DNA of 64,000 nt from Pantoea sp. RIT-PI-b (GCF_001187905.1 NZ_LGIS01000007.1:186001-250000), one strand, 5' to 3'. Positions 1 to 10,109 are shown, numbered from the stretch's first letter. Numbers and translations: made by a program. The notes: a model not told the origin generated them from the sequence alone.

Positions 1-1
1 C

Positions 2-457
2 GCACTGATTGCGGGCAACCGCGACATCGGTTTCGAGCTGGTGAAAGCCTGTAAAGCCGCCTGCGCAGAAGCCAACGTGCTGCTGAAAGTGATTATCGAA
101 AGCGGCGAGCTGAAAGACGAAGCGCTGATCCGTGCCGCTTCGGAAATCGCGATAGATGCCGGTGCCGATTTCATCAAAACCTCTACCGGTAAAGTGCCGG
201 TCAACGCTACGCCAGACGTAGCGGCGATCATGATGCAGGTGATTCGAGATAAAGGCGTGCAGCAGCAGGTTGGTTTCAAACCGGCGGGCGGCGTGCGCAC
301 CGCTGAAGACGCGGCGCTGTATCTGAAACTGGCCGACGACATTCTGGGCCAAGGCTGGGCCGATGCGCGTCATTTCCGCTTTGGCGCTTCTAGCCTGCTG
401 GCAAGCCTGCTCAACACGCTGGGCCACGAAACCGCGACCAGCAAAGCGGGCTACTAA
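2..457 (+). CDS. deoC: Deoxyribose-phosphate aldolase, 3' part (5' end outside window)
   Basis: The reading frame is open from the window edge (codons begin at base 2), so only the C-terminal ~151 residues are visible. DeoC is the cytosolic class I aldolase that cleaves 2-deoxyribose-5-phosphate to acetaldehyde and glyceraldehyde-3-phosphate, the last step of deoxynucleoside catabolism. The fragment carries the Schiff-base lysine segment [11 protein letters not shown] and the phosphate-binding [14 protein letters not shown] stretch, and ends [12 protein letters not shown] as in the E. coli protein. It is followed 62 bases later by deoA on the same strand, the usual deo operon order, so it is very likely the first gene of this operon. 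A palindromic repeat sits in the gap. Confidence 0.95.
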   Translation, partial: ALIAGNRDIGFELVKACKAACAEANVLLKVIIESGELKDEALIRAASEIAIDAGADFIKTSTGKVPVNATPDVAAIMMQVIRDKGVQQQVGFKPAGGVRTAEDAALYLKLADDILGQGWADARHFRFGASSLLASLLNTLGHETATSKAGY

Positions 458-473
458 GTTCAATCCATTCTTT

Positions 474-497
474 GTAGGGTCGCCATTCATGGCGACC
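474..497. repeat. Family A intergenic palindrome (single copy)
   Basis: GTAGGG followed by a palindrome of the form GGTCGCCAT-TC-ATGGCGACC, between deoC and deoA. Related palindromes occur at 3936-3990, 40309-40407 and 46228-46296, always between genes. It could fold as a hairpin in the deoC-deoA message. Confidence 0.75.
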
Positions 498-519
498 TCC
501 TCATTCCAGGGAGGCAACC

Positions 520-1842
520 GTGTTCCTGCCACAAGAAATTATTCGTAAAAAACGCGACGGCCAGACGCTGAGTGAAGCGGAGATTCGCTTTTTCATCAAC
601 GGCGTGCGCGACAACAGCGTCTCGGAAGGCCAGATCGCCGCGCTGGCGATGACCATCTATTTCCACGATATAACGCTGGAAGAGCGCGTGGCGTTAACCA
701 TGGCGATGCGTGATTCCGGCACGGTGCTGAACTGGAAATCGCTGAATCTTAACGGCCCGATTGTGGATAAGCACTCCACCGGCGGCGTGGGCGATGTGAC
801 TTCGCTGATGCTCGGTCCGATGGTGGCGGCCTGCGGCGGCTACGTGCCGATGATCTCCGGTCGCGGTCTGGGCCATACCGGCGGCACGCTGGATAAACTG
901 GAAGCGATTCCTGGCTTTGATATCTTCCCCAGCGACGATCGTTTCCGCCAAATCATTAAAGATGTCGGCATCGCGATTATTGGCCAGACCAACTCGCTGG
1001 CGCCGGCCGACAAGCGTTTCTACGCTACGCGCGATATCACCGCCACCGTCGATTCCATTCCGCTGATCACCGCCTCGATCCTCGCTAAAAAACTGGCGGA
1101 AGGATTGGATGCGCTGGTGATGGACGTCAAAGTGGGTTCCGGTGCCTTTATGCCGACCTTCGAAGCGTCAGAAAATCTGGCGCAGGCGATTGTCGGCGTG
1201 GCGAACGGTGCAGGCTGCAAAACCACCGCGCTGCTGACCGACATGAATCAGGTGCTGGCTTCCACTGCCGGAAATGCGCTAGAGGTGCGTGAAGCGGTGC
1301 AGTTCCTGACCGGCGTTGCACGCAATCCACGCTTGCTGGAAGTGACGATGGCGCTGTGCTCAGAAATGCTGATCTCCGGCAAACTGGCGGAGAACGATAC
1401 CGAAGCGCGCAAAAAACTGCAGCAGGTGCTGGATAACGGCAAGGCCGCTGAAGTGTTCGCCCGCATGGTGGCGGCACAAAATGGTCCGGCAGATTTCATT
1501 GAGCGCATGGACAGCTATTTGCCGGCGCCAACCCTGAGCAAAGCGGTTTACGCCGAGGGTGCTGGCATTGTCAGCGCCATGGATACGCGCGCGCTCGGCA
1601 TGGCGGTGGTGTCGCTAGGCGGCGGACGTCAGCGCGCCAGCGACAGCATTGATTACAGCGTCGGCCTGAGTGACATGACCACGCTCGGCACCCAGATTGA
1701 CGCGCAGCGCCCGCTGGCCATCATTCACGCCAGTTCGGAAGCGCAGTGGCAGCAGGCCGCCGCTGCGGTGAAAGCCGCCATCACCTTGAGTGACAGCGCG
1801 CCAGCGATGACGCCGGTGGTTTATCGTCGCGTCAGTGAATAA
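520..1842 (+). CDS. deoA: Thymidine phosphorylase
   Basis: Cytosolic phosphorylase converting thymidine or deoxyuridine plus phosphate to the free base and deoxyribose-1-phosphate. The protein is 440 residues, the same length as E. coli DeoA, and aligns along its whole length from memory. It shows the KHSTGGVGD phosphate-binding segment (residues 84-92) and the pyrimidine phosphorylase signature [16 protein letters not shown] (about 113-128). The start is GTG at 520, preceded by a good GGGAGG ribosome site at about 509-514; the E. coli protein also begins at the equivalent FLxQEIIRKK. It is the second gene of the deo operon. Confidence 0.97.
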   Translation: MFLPQEIIRKKRDGQTLSEAEIRFFINGVRDNSVSEGQIAALAMTIYFHDITLEERVALTMAMRDSGTVLNWKSLNLNGPIVDKHSTGGVGDVTSLMLGPMVAACGGYVPMISGRGLGHTGGTLDKLEAIPGFDIFPSDDRFRQIIKDVGIAIIGQTNSLAPADKRFYATRDITATVDSIPLITASILAKKLAEGLDALVMDVKVGSGAFMPTFEASENLAQAIVGVANGAGCKTTALLTDMNQVLASTAGNALEVREAVQFLTGVARNPRLLEVTMALCSEMLISGKLAENDTEARKKLQQVLDNGKAAEVFARMVAAQNGPADFIERMDSYLPAPTLSKAVYAEGAGIVSAMDTRALGMAVVSLGGGRQRASDSIDYSVGLSDMTTLGTQIDAQRPLAIIHASSEAQWQQAAAAVKAAITLSDSAPAMTPVVYRRVSE

Positions 1843-1936
1843 CTGGCGCTTCTGCGTGCCAGGCAGCGGCCGTTCGGGTATACTGATCTGATCGCTTTTT
1901 TTTGACTTGTCATCGCGCATTGCGCAGGAGACTTGC

Positions 1937-3160
1937 ATGAAACGTGCTTTTATTATGGTTCTCGACTCCTTCGGGATCGGTTCCAGCAAAGACGCCGATA
2001 AATTCGGTGATGAAGGATCGGACACCCTCGGCCATATCGCCGAAGCGTGTTTCGAAGGCCGCGCCAATGAAGGTCGCGAAGGCCCGCTGCACTTACCTAA
2101 CCTGACTAAATTAGGACTCGGCAAAGCCGCTGAGCTTTCCACCGGTCGCTTCCCGCCAGGCCTCGATCCCAACGAGGAAATCATCGGTGCGTACGCTTAC
2201 GCCAGCGAACTGTCGTCGGGTAAAGATACGCCGTCGGGCCACTGGGAAATCGCCGGCGTGCCGGTGCTGTTTGATTGGGGCTACTTCAGCGACAAAGAGA
2301 ACAGCTTCCCGCAGGAATTGCTGGATATTCTGGTGAAACGCGCCGATCTGCCGGGCTATCTCGGCAACTGTCACTCTTCAGGAACGGTAATTCTCGACCA
2401 GCTCGGCGAAGAGCATATGAAATCCGGCAAGCCGATTTTCTATACTTCGGCGGACTCGGTATTCCAGATTGCCTGCCACGAAGAGACCTTTGGCCTCGAT
2501 CGCCTGTATGAACTGTGCGAAATCGCCCGTGAAGAGCTGACGAAAGGTGGCTACAACATTGGCCGCGTGATTGCGCGTCCGTTTGTTGGCGACAAAGCCG
2601 GACACTTCGAGCGTACCGGCAACCGTCATGACCTCGCGGTAGAACCGCCATCGGCGACCATGCTGAAAAAACTGGTCGATGAGAAGGGCGGTGAAGTGAT
2701 TTCGGTAGGTAAAATCGCCGATATCTACGCCGAGCAGGGCATCACGCAGAAAGTGAAAGCGACCGGTTTAGACGCGCTGTTCGATGCCACCATTGATCAG
2801 ATGAAAAAAGCGCCTGATACCTCAATTGTGTTCACTAACTTCGTTGATTTTGACTCAACGTGGGGACATCGTCGTGATATCGCCGGTTACGCGGGCGGGC
2901 TGGAGTTGTTCGATCGTCGCTTACCCGAGCTGATGGAACTGGTGAAAGAGGGTGACATTCTGATTCTCACCGCCGATCACGGCTGCGATCCCAGCTGGGA
3001 AGGCACCGAACATACGCGTGAGCACATTCCGATTCTGATCTACGGCCCGCATGTGAAGCCAGGATCGCTGGGATACCGCGATACCTTCGCCGATATCGGC
3101 CAGACCATCGCAAAATATTTCGGCCTGTCCAGCATGGACTACGGCAAGAGCATGCTGTAA
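1937..3160 (+). CDS. deoB: Phosphopentomutase
   Basis: Interconverts (deoxy)ribose-1-phosphate and -5-phosphate, linking the DeoA/DeoD products to DeoC. An ATG at 1937 preceded by CAGGAG gives a 407-residue protein, identical in length to E. coli DeoB. The frame is open back to 1907, but that extension lacks a ribosome site and is not conserved. Alkaline-phosphatase-superfamily hallmarks are present: MVLDSFGIG at the N-terminus, [12 protein letters not shown] around the catalytic threonine, and the metal-binding [11 protein letters not shown] and TADHGCDP segments. It lies 94 bases after deoA and 33 bases before deoD. Confidence 0.97.
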   Translation: MKRAFIMVLDSFGIGSSKDADKFGDEGSDTLGHIAEACFEGRANEGREGPLHLPNLTKLGLGKAAELSTGRFPPGLDPNEEIIGAYAYASELSSGKDTPSGHWEIAGVPVLFDWGYFSDKENSFPQELLDILVKRADLPGYLGNCHSSGTVILDQLGEEHMKSGKPIFYTSADSVFQIACHEETFGLDRLYELCEIAREELTKGGYNIGRVIARPFVGDKAGHFERTGNRHDLAVEPPSATMLKKLVDEKGGEVISVGKIADIYAEQGITQKVKATGLDALFDATIDQMKKAPDTSIVFTNFVDFDSTWGHRRDIAGYAGGLELFDRRLPELMELVKEGDILILTADHGCDPSWEGTEHTREHIPILIYGPHVKPGSLGYRDTFADIGQTIAKYFGLSSMDYGKSML

Positions 3161-3193
3161 AACAGCGCACCAATTTTTATAAGGAAAATAATC

Positions 3194-3907
3194 ATGGCAA
3201 CGCCTCATATTAATGCAGAAATGGGTGATTTCGCGGACGTCGTGCTGATGCCGGGCGATCCGCTGCGCGCGAAGCACATTGCGGAAACCTTCCTCGAAGA
3301 TGCGGTAGAAGTGAACAACGTGCGCGGCATGCTGGGTTACACCGGTACCTATAAAGGCCGCAAGATTTCGGTAATGGGTCACGGCATGGGCATTCCATCC
3401 TGCTCGATCTACACCAAAGAGCTGATCACCGATTTCGGCGTGAAGAAGATCATCCGTGTGGGTTCTTGCGGTGCCGTGCGCGCTGACGTGAAACTGCGTG
3501 ACGTGGTGATTGGGATGGGTGCCTGCACCGATTCCAAAGTGAACCGTATGCGCTTCAAGGATCATGACTTCGCCGCAATCGCGGACTTCGACATGGTGCG
3601 CAACGCGGTTGACGCGGCCAAAGCGCTGGGCGTTGATGCACGCGTGGGTAACATCTTCTCGGCCGATCTGTTCTATACGCCAGATCCGCAGATGTTCGAC
3701 GTGATGGAGAAGTACGGCATTCTGGGCGTGGAAATGGAAGCGGCGGGTATTTACGGCGTGGCGGCGGAGTTCGGTGCGAAAGCGCTGACGATCTGCACCG
3801 TGTCGGATCATATCCGCACCCATGAGCAGACCACCGCGGCTGAACGCCAGACCACCTTCAACGATATGATTAAGATCGCGCTGGAGTCGGTGCTGCTGGG
3901 AGATTAA
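3194..3907 (+). CDS. deoD: Purine nucleoside phosphorylase (DeoD type)
   Basis: Hexameric trimeric-type phosphorylase that cleaves purine (deoxy)nucleosides to base and (deoxy)ribose-1-phosphate. It has 237 residues against 239 in E. coli. Visible landmarks are [19 protein letters not shown] (phosphate contact), [21 protein letters not shown] (substrate site) and the active-site aspartate in TVSDHI. The start is the ATG after AAGGAAAATAATC. It is the last gene of the deo operon; the following 200 bases contain a pair of family A palindromes and no recognised promoter of their own. Confidence 0.97.
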   Translation: MATPHINAEMGDFADVVLMPGDPLRAKHIAETFLEDAVEVNNVRGMLGYTGTYKGRKISVMGHGMGIPSCSIYTKELITDFGVKKIIRVGSCGAVRADVKLRDVVIGMGACTDSKVNRMRFKDHDFAAIADFDMVRNAVDAAKALGVDARVGNIFSADLFYTPDPQMFDVMEKYGILGVEMEAAGIYGVAAEFGAKALTICTVSDHIRTHEQTTAAERQTTFNDMIKIALESVLLGD

Positions 3908-3935
3908 TTTCTATCCTTGCTGCGCCTATTAACCA

Positions 3936-3990
3936 GGGCGGCATAAATGCCGCCCCTACAACGAATGTAGGGTCGCCATTCATGGCGGCC
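3936..3990. repeat. Family A palindrome pair (inverted doublet)
   Basis: Two palindromes in opposite orientation: one ending in CCTAC (3936-3959, arms GGGCGGCAT/ATGCCGCCC) and one beginning GTAGGG (3967-3990, arms GGTCGCCAT/ATGGCGGCC). The doublet layout resembles REP doublets (REPINs). It lies between deoD and the PBP2-like gene. Confidence 0.75.
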
Positions 3991-4107
3991 TGGCTCCCCA
4001 CCGTAAACATCTGACACACTTTTACCCAGGCTTGTGCATCTTCGTGCTGGCTCTGAAACATTCTCTGCTTATCATTAGCGTGATAACAAAGAGACTAAGC
4101 CCACCTG

Positions 4108-5982
4108 ATGAATTTTCGTAATTTCGAAGCAGAAGAAAAGCTGTTTGCCCGCCGTGCGATTGTCGCTTTTGCCCTGGTTGTCATCTGCTTTACCATTTTA
4201 GGCATCAACCTGTATCGCCTGCAGGTTGATCAGCACAGCTATTACCAAACGCGATCCAATGAGAACGACATCAAAATGATCCCCATTGCGCCTACGCGTG
4301 GGCTGATTTTCGATCGCAACGGTATCCCGCTGGTACGCAACGTCAGCTGGTATGACATTCACATCACGCCGTACAGAATCGCCGACATGCAGGCAACGCT
4401 AAAAGCGCTAACGCCGATTGTCGATCTGACGCCAGAAGAGATCGAAACCTTCGAGCATGAACTCAAGCAGAACAGCCGCTACAAGCCGGTTGAACTGAAA
4501 GCCGAACTGACTGACGAAGAAGTGGCGCGCTTCGCCGTCAATCAATTCCGCTTTAGCGGCGTCACCGTCGATACCTATCAGGATCGCGAATATCCTTACG
4601 GCGCCGATCTGGCGCACGTGCTCGGCTACGTCTCGAAAATCAACGATAACGACTACAAGCGTCTGAATGCCCAGGGCGTGGGCGAGAACTACGCCGCCGA
4701 CCACAACATCGGTAAGCAGGGCATTGAGGGCTATTACGAATCGCTGCTGCACGGCAAAACCGGCTATCAGGAAGTGGAGGTGGATAATCACGGCCGCATC
4801 GTGCGCGTGCTGAAAGAGGTGCCGCCGGTTGCCGGACAAAACATCACGCTAACGCTCGATCTCCATATGCAGCAGTATGTTGAGAGCCAGCTGGCGGGGC
4901 AACGCGCGGCGGCGCTGATTGAAGATCCGCACGACGGCAGCGTGCTGGCGATGGTCTCCGCGCCGAGCTACGATCCCAATCCGTTCGTTAAAGGCATCAG
5001 CTATAAAGCCTATAAAACCCTGCTGCAGGATAAAGACCTGCCGCTGATTAACCGCGTCACCCAGGGTTTGTATCCGCCAGCCTCGACGGTGAAGCCGTAT
5101 ATGGCGATGTCCGCGCTGCTCACCAAAGTGATTACGCCGGGCACCACCTTCTTCGGCGCGCCAACCTGGACGCTGCCGGGTACCGATCGCAAATATCGTG
5201 ACTGGAAAAAGTCGGGCCACGGCATGCTGGATGTCACGCGCGCGATTGAGGAGTCCGCCGACACCTTCTTCTATCAGGTGGCGTTCATGATGGGTATCGA
5301 TCGCATCCACACCATGCTGAGCCAGTTTGGCTACGGCAAATCGACCGGCATCGATCTCAACGAAGAGTACGCAGGCTTGCTGCCGAGCCGGGAGTGGAAG
5401 CAGAAGGTACATAAACATGTGTGGTATCAGGGCGATACCGTATCGGTCGGTATTGGGCAAGGTTATTGGGTGGCCACGCCGATTCAGATGGTGAAAGCGA
5501 TGGTGGCGCTGATCAACAACGGTCGGGTGATCAACCCGCATCTGCTGGAGAAATCACAGCGTGGCACCGACATGCAGCCGTATCAGCCGAAATTACCGCA
5601 GGCGCAGATTGGCGATGCCAAATCGCCGTATTGGTCGCTGGTGCGCCACGCCATGTTCGGTATGGCAAATGCGCCAAACGGTACCGGCTACAAATATTTC
5701 CACACCGCGCCGTACGGCATTGCGGCCAAATCGGGCACCTCGCAGGTCTTCAGCCTCAAGCAGAATCAGGTGTATAACGCCAAAATGACGCCGATGCGTC
5801 TGCGCGATCACATCTTCTATACCGCGTTTGCACCGTTTAACGATCCCAAAGTAGCAGTGGCGTTGATTCTGGAAAACGGCGGCAACGAAGGCGTCACGGC
5901 GGCGCCGCTGATGCGCAACATCCTTGACCATATCTTTGTGCCGGAAGCTGCAGCGCCGCCGCTGGCAACAGCGGCGCAGTAG
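4108..5982 (+). CDS. Penicillin-binding protein 2 paralogue (class B transpeptidase)
   Basis: A 624-residue class B PBP close in length and sequence to E. coli PBP2 (633). A short cytoplasmic tail, one membrane anchor (about residues 17-38), an N-terminal dimerisation/pedestal region and a periplasmic transpeptidase domain are visible. Catalytic motifs are intact: STVK (S326, K329), SAD (383-385) and KSGT (541-544), so it should crosslink peptidoglycan and bind beta-lactams. It is not in the usual mrdA-mrdB-rlpA neighbourhood, so I infer a second PBP2 rather than the elongasome gene itself. The ATG at 4108 has only a weak upstream ribosome site. It ends 9 bases from the convergent chemotaxis gene. 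Confidence 0.9.
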   Translation: MNFRNFEAEEKLFARRAIVAFALVVICFTILGINLYRLQVDQHSYYQTRSNENDIKMIPIAPTRGLIFDRNGIPLVRNVSWYDIHITPYRIADMQATLKALTPIVDLTPEEIETFEHELKQNSRYKPVELKAELTDEEVARFAVNQFRFSGVTVDTYQDREYPYGADLAHVLGYVSKINDNDYKRLNAQGVGENYAADHNIGKQGIEGYYESLLHGKTGYQEVEVDNHGRIVRVLKEVPPVAGQNITLTLDLHMQQYVESQLAGQRAAALIEDPHDGSVLAMVSAPSYDPNPFVKGISYKAYKTLLQDKDLPLINRVTQGLYPPASTVKPYMAMSALLTKVITPGTTFFGAPTWTLPGTDRKYRDWKKSGHGMLDVTRAIEESADTFFYQVAFMMGIDRIHTMLSQFGYGKSTGIDLNEEYAGLLPSREWKQKVHKHVWYQGDTVSVGIGQGYWVATPIQMVKAMVALINNGRVINPHLLEKSQRGTDMQPYQPKLPQAQIGDAKSPYWSLVRHAMFGMANAPNGTGYKYFHTAPYGIAAKSGTSQVFSLKQNQVYNAKMTPMRLRDHIFYTAFAPFNDPKVAVALILENGGNEGVTAAPLMRNILDHIFVPEAAAPPLATAAQ

Positions 5983-5991
5983 GAAAGTGAA

Positions 5992-7314
5992 TTAGTCCTC
6001 TTTCAATGCATCCGTAACGTGGCCGATGGCGCGCACCACTTCGCTGGAACTGCCGCGAATATCGGCCATCATGCCGCCCGCTTCCTGCGCTAACACCACG
6101 CCTTGATCGGCGCGTTTCAGGTTAGATGCAATGCCTTTCAGCGCTTTCTCCGCCAATGTGTGGTTCTGCTGCACCATGTTCTCAATCTCGGTGGTGGCGC
6201 GGTTGATGTTAGCCGCCAGCGTACGCACTTCGTTGGCCACCACGGCGAAGCTGCGACCGTGCTGACCGGCGCGCGCCGCTTCTACCGCCGCGTTGAGCGC
6301 TAGCAGATTGGTTTGATCGGCGATGCGGCGAATGCTTTCGACGATGGCGCCAATGCGATCGGATGAGTCGCTCAGATTACTGATATCGCCTGAAATACCG
6401 TGCAGTTCGCTAGCCAGATCGTTCATGGTCTGCACGCTGTTTTCAATCACCGTCGCACCCAGTCGCGTGCTTTCGCTGGTTTGCAGCGCGGTTTGATACG
6501 CCTGCTGCGCCGCTTCGCGCTCCAGCTGATTCTTCTCTACCTGCGCGGTGACATCGGTGGCGAACTTCACCACTTTGTACAGCTCGCCGGCTTCGTTAAA
6601 CACCGGGTTATAGGTGGCGCGCAGCCACACCGTTTGGCCGCGTTTGTTCACGCGCTGAAACTGGCCGGAGATAAATTCGCCCTGATTGAGCTTGTGCCAG
6701 AAGCGGCGATACTCGTCGCTGGCACGCATCTCTGGCGGACAGAACTGGCGGTGATGCACGCCAACTACTTCCGTCGCGCTGTAGCCCATGGTTTTCAGGA
6801 AGTTGTCATTGGTCATCAACACTTCGCCCTGTAAGTTGAAGGCAATCACCGCCATGGAGCGCTCTATGGCGGTGGTCATCGCGCGCTGCTCCTGCGCATC
6901 CATAATGCGCGCGGTGATATCGCTCGCCAGCTTGACGATTTTAATCACGCGACCGCTGCGATCCTGCACCGGCACATAGTTGGCTTCCAGCCAGATGGGA
7001 CGGCTGTGTTTTGCCACGCGCAGAAATTTGTCGCTAAAACCTTCGCCACGATTCAGGCGCCGCCAGAAGTCGCGATAGTGCGGAGAGGTGATCTGATCGG
7101 CGGTGCAAAACAGGCTGTGATGTTGGCCGACGATTTCTTTGAGCGTATAACCCATGCGCTCAAGAAACAGATCGTTGGCGGTGAGAATTTTGCCTTCGGG
7201 GGTGAATTCGACCATGGCGATAGCGTCCTGCAACGAATTGAGCGTTGCCAGGCTATGACCGCGTTTCTGCCACGCAAGGCGCGACAGGATTCCTGATGTA
7301 ATTGTGCTGAACAT
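5992..7314 (-). CDS. Soluble methyl-accepting chemotaxis protein with two PAS domains
   Basis: A 440-residue protein with no transmembrane segment. It has two tandem PAS domains (about 20-135 and 142-255), each with the PAS core plus PAC motif ([18 protein letters not shown]). A linker coiled coil and a short MCP signalling domain follow (about 290-440). The hairpin tip [21 protein letters not shown] that binds CheA and CheW is present. The architecture matches cytosolic PAS-MCP transducers such as BdlA of Pseudomonas aeruginosa, which sense internal redox or small ligands. Ligand and output are not visible. The start is the ATG after AAGGTGCACC. It is monocistronic and convergent with the PBP2 paralogue. 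Confidence 0.88.
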   Translation of the reverse strand: MFSTITSGILSRLAWQKRGHSLATLNSLQDAIAMVEFTPEGKILTANDLFLERMGYTLKEIVGQHHSLFCTADQITSPHYRDFWRRLNRGEGFSDKFLRVAKHSRPIWLEANYVPVQDRSGRVIKIVKLASDITARIMDAQEQRAMTTAIERSMAVIAFNLQGEVLMTNDNFLKTMGYSATEVVGVHHRQFCPPEMRASDEYRRFWHKLNQGEFISGQFQRVNKRGQTVWLRATYNPVFNEAGELYKVVKFATDVTAQVEKNQLEREAAQQAYQTALQTSESTRLGATVIENSVQTMNDLASELHGISGDISNLSDSSDRIGAIVESIRRIADQTNLLALNAAVEAARAGQHGRSFAVVANEVRTLAANINRATTEIENMVQQNHTLAEKALKGIASNLKRADQGVVLAQEAGGMMADIRGSSSEVVRAIGHVTDALKED

Positions 7315-7470
7315 GGTGCACCTTAATTATTGGTATGAGATGTCAGCACGGTTATCGGCACAAGCGATTAAAAATTCATCGATAACTGCGATAGGTAGAA
7401 TGATTTTTTACCGGTTGGTCTGGCGGTTGCTTTAAAAGGCATCAGTCAGTCAATTTTTGCCGAAAAGCGT

Positions 7471-7507
7471 TTGACGGTGCCGCGCCAGTAAGGTTTAATG
7501 CGCCCCG
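7471..7507 (+). promoter_or_regulatory. Promoter of tRNA-Phe with GC-rich discriminator
   Basis: TTGACG (7471-7476), a 17-base spacer and TTTAAT (7494-7499), followed by GCGCCCCG before the tRNA. The GC-rich discriminator next to a strong -35 is typical of stringently controlled stable-RNA promoters. Confidence 0.7.
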
Positions 7508-7509
7508 TT

Positions 7510-7585
7510 GCCCGGATAGCTCAGTCGGTAGAGCAGGGGATTGAAAATCCCCGTGTCCGTGGTTCGATTCCGCGTCCGGGCACCA
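7510..7585 (+). tRNA. tRNA-Phe (anticodon GAA)
   Basis: A 76-base tRNA including an encoded CCA. The acceptor stem GCCCGGA pairs with TCCGGGC. The anticodon stem GGGGA/TCCCC encloses the loop TTGAAAA, with GAA at 7543-7545, and the T arm contains GGTTCGATTCC. It stands at the border between conserved backbone and the AT-rich accessory segment, a common integration point. Confidence 0.97.
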
Positions 7586-7593
7586 ACATTTAG

Positions 7594-7621
7594 AAAACCC
7601 AGCTTATGGCTGGGTTTTTGC
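7594..7621 (+). terminator. Rho-independent terminator of tRNA-Phe
   Basis: AAACCCAGC stem, short loop, GCTGGGTTT followed by more T, starting 9 bases after the tRNA CCA end. Confidence 0.85.
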
Positions 7622-7641
7622 TTTTCTGCGTCAGCTCATCT

Positions 7642-7767
7642 TTAAAATAACTCAATCAGCATATCCAGAAAGGCACGTAACCGCGCTGTCGAGCTGGGTG
7701 TATTCCTCTTGTATGGGGTTAAATATCGAAATTGTCTGATTTTAATGGTGAAAATTCAGGTTCAGAC
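7642..7767 (-). pseudogene. Remnant of a LysR-family regulator (C-terminal tail only)
   Basis: On the minus strand, a stop at 7642-7644 is preceded by a frame reading ...IRQFRYLTPYKRNTPSSTARLRAFLDMLIELF (quoted in parts: RYLTPYKRNTP, then STARLRAFLDMLIELF). This is the typical end of a LysR-family substrate-binding domain. About 40 codons upstream the frame runs into a stop and no helix-turn-helix region is present, so only the 3' end of the gene survives. It begins 57 bases from tRNA-Phe, suggesting that an insertion or deletion next to the tRNA removed the rest. Confidence 0.6.
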
Positions 7768-8218
7768 GATTAATAAAGCCACTGAACAGATAAAAAAACG
7801 GACAAGCGTAGCATCCTTGACTTTGGTCTTTTCCCAGCCATGCCAGACATCCAGCGCCGCCCATGCTGCCCAGAGAAACAGCACACACAGTAGTAGCCCA
7901 ACGGGCACAAGATACAGAACGCTAATATCAATATTGCCGGATACTGTTTTAACGTGTTGATCTGCGCGGCGGCCATCGCCATAGCGGACGGCCTCAAGTG
8001 CTGACCTTGCCCTAATCCAGCGGCTGCGCACGCGAATGCTACGTATAGCGATCAATGCCAGCACGCATGATGTTGAGGTTTTCATTGGTTTTTTTGTAAT
8101 CGAACAGGTAAAGGCAGCAGTTATTGGGGTAGGACTGCGCGGTGACGGTGTGGGCGCGGGAGAACTGGACTTGATCGATCAGGCGTTGGGGGGCGAGTTC
8201 GTCGAGTTCACTTGCCAT
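7762..8218 (-). pseudogene. Frameshifted small membrane protein gene of unknown family
   Basis: Two overlapping minus-strand frames seem to be pieces of one gene. The upstream piece (8218-8039, ATG start, 59 residues) begins MASELDELAPQRLIDQVQF and contains LYLFDYKKTNENLNIMRAGIDRY before a stop. The downstream piece, in another frame and open from 8085 to 7762, continues with a basic stretch (RSRWIRARSALEAVRYGDGRR) and then two hydrophobic segments (ISVLYLVPVGLLLCVLFLWA and RFFICSVALLIV). Joining them near 8040 would give about 150 residues with two C-terminal membrane helices. I do not recognise the family. The alternative is two overlapping small genes. Confidence 0.4.
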
Positions 8219-8370
8219 ACTGGTAAAATTAATAGTCAGTAGAGCTATATAATGGAATTTTAAACATGATCTGTTCCTAATCGACAGTTTTGGTCAAACT
8301 AAATTAAGTGTTGAATATGCTTTCTGCGTAAATGATTTTTAAAAAATAAATTAAAAGACAAGGGGTTTTT

Positions 8371-9126
8371 ATGCTAAGTAAGGTTAAGGAGTTTTTGGGG
8401 TTTGAAATAACAGATTCAGACATGAAAAATTTAAGGCGATTGCCATCAATAGTGATTCCATTCCTACTAATGCATTTTATATATTTCCCATTAATAGCTT
8501 TTGAATTTATCTTCAACTACATGGCTAAGAATGGTTTTTTTAGTTACGAATTAATCACTGAAAATTTTTTTGTTGTAAGCCTTTCGACTGGAGTAACTTT
8601 TTTAGTGTTGGCAGCATTTTCAATCATGTGTTGGGGAGCCTTAGCATATTTTTTTCTTCTAAAGAAAAAAGTCATTAAGCGATCATCATTTATGTGGGCG
8701 GTGATCATATGTACGGTTTTTATGCAAATATTGATGTGGCTGACTATCGCAACCTCCAATAATCCCATGGTGTTATTAACTGTATATTTTTCCTCGCTCG
8801 TTTTAGGTATGTTTTATTGTTTTTATTTCACTTCAGATCTAAAAGCTAAGATATTTTGGGTTGCAGCTCTGACAGTAATGACAAGTTATCTTCAGCTTAC
8901 AGCTGGAGAATATGCGAGTGATTTATTTGGAAAGTCACTCAAGAAATTTGGAATTGGAGGTGGCATTCAAGTAGATATTATTTTAATTGATAAAAACTAT
9001 AAGGTTCAGAAAGGAACGATGACGTTAATGACGCCCGACTTTGTTTATATGAAAAGCAAAAATGGTGCAGAAGTCATCCCTATGGTTAATGTTAGGCAGA
9101 TTATTAGACCTTACGCTAAGCTATAA
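8371..9126 (+). CDS. Hypothetical multi-pass membrane protein (AT-rich)
   Basis: 251 residues; family not recognised. It is predicted to have about five membrane segments (roughly 27-50, 65-95, 103-126, 130-150, 156-175). A soluble C-terminal domain of about 70 residues follows (GIQVDIILIDKNYKVQKGTMTL...IIRPYAKL). A ribosome site AAGGGG lies before the ATG. Base composition is far more AT-rich than the deo genes, consistent with horizontal acquisition in the segment after tRNA-Phe. It is convergent with the next gene across a shared terminator hairpin. No partner suggests a function. Confidence 0.6.
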   Translation: MLSKVKEFLGFEITDSDMKNLRRLPSIVIPFLLMHFIYFPLIAFEFIFNYMAKNGFFSYELITENFFVVSLSTGVTFLVLAAFSIMCWGALAYFFLLKKKVIKRSSFMWAVIICTVFMQILMWLTIATSNNPMVLLTVYFSSLVLGMFYCFYFTSDLKAKIFWVAALTVMTSYLQLTAGEYASDLFGKSLKKFGIGGGIQVDIILIDKNYKVQKGTMTLMTPDFVYMKSKNGAEVIPMVNVRQIIRPYAKL

Positions 9127-9158
9127 CGCTGACATAGCTTATTGCTGTTATATCCCTT

Positions 9159-9193
9159 GCAACAGTGCGCGGACTCAAGCTGAGCACTGTTGC
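9159..9193. terminator. Bidirectional terminator hairpin between convergent genes
   Basis: GCAACAGTGC (9159-9168) and GCACTGTTGC (9184-9193) form a perfect 10-bp stem, followed by TTCTTTG on the plus strand. It lies between the stops of the genes at 8371-9126 and 9224-9838. Confidence 0.65.
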
Positions 9194-9223
9194 TTCTTTG
9201 GCTAATATTATATGGAGGAGGGC

Positions 9224-9838
9224 TTATTCTTCCAAAAGTTCATTGATTTTCATCATTCGTATATGGGAGAAAATTATTTTTATCAGCTGAAAAGAAAATG
9301 CAATATATAGAAGAAAGATTAATGAAAAATTAATTGCATTCGCTCCCATTATAAATAATTCATCAATCATTAACTGATGCTCATTTTTCTGAAATGCTTT
9401 AGCTGTTTGGTAATTATGTACTAAGACTTCGGTGTAATGTAATGCACCAAAGAAACAGGCGACTACTATCATCATACAAACAGCCATACAACCTATGCGG
9501 CGGGGCAAAGTTGCAAAAAGCCATGTGTATTTAAAACCAAGAACACCATCATGTATATCAGGCTTAATTAACTCCAGTACTCCTCGGCATCGAGATAGAT
9601 TTGACATAATCTCGAATGAGTTGTCCTTTTGTAGTATCACCAATGCGTCTGTATAAGGTATTGGGCGCATACGATGAATTTTGCTGATCAAGCTTTCAAT
9701 AACATAAGGGCATGGGTGTTCGCCAGATATTTCTTTAGATAACTCACTTAATAGTCCGATATTATCTTTTTTAATTGATTGGATGAATACGAGAAATGAG
9801 ATGGTTATTGGAAGTACAGCTAGCAAAGTCGTCAACAT
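9224..9838 (-). CDS. Hypothetical membrane protein (AT-rich)
   Basis: 204 residues; family not recognised. An N-terminal hydrophobic segment (about 2-20) is followed by a cytoplasmic-looking region with several cysteines. Two more membrane segments follow (about 118-138 and 167-190) with a short charged tail. There is no signal peptidase motif or known catalytic motif. The reading frame is intact and AT-rich like its convergent neighbour, so I regard it as a genuine accessory gene of unknown role. Confidence 0.55.
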   Translation of the reverse strand: MLTTLLAVLPITISFLVFIQSIKKDNIGLLSELSKEISGEHPCPYVIESLISKIHRMRPIPYTDALVILQKDNSFEIMSNLSRCRGVLELIKPDIHDGVLGFKYTWLFATLPRRIGCMAVCMMIVVACFFGALHYTEVLVHNYQTAKAFQKNEHQLMIDELFIMGANAINFSLIFLLYIAFSFQLIKIIFSHIRMMKINELLEE

Positions 9839-10109
9839 GGATTATAACCCAAAATATCAATGGTAATATACTATCGGCCATTGTCATTAAATATTTAACA
9901 TTTATATTATTAATCTTAGAGGTGTTTGACTTGCAACTGCCTCGCCACACATTGCATCTTGCCTGTTGACGTCAGCGTATAAAGTCGAGCTGTCGTCCTG
10001 AGCTACGCTCTACTAATTGAGACGATTTACATACCTAATTTTCTCACTGTGAGGATAGCCCTGAAAAATTTTCTTCTTGCACTGAGCTGCCTTGGAGTCT
10101 TAAAGCGAT

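Noticed and set aside
3908..4107. Family A doublet as the deo operon terminator
   Set aside because: The hairpins are strong but no T-run follows either one, and the same elements occur inside an operon (474-497), so termination cannot be claimed.
9985..10025. tRNA-like words (GAGCTACGCTCTACTAATTGAG) suggesting a tRNA remnant or att site
   Set aside because: The D-arm-like words are in the wrong order on both strands, no cloverleaf forms, and no match to the tRNA-Phe 3' end was seen.
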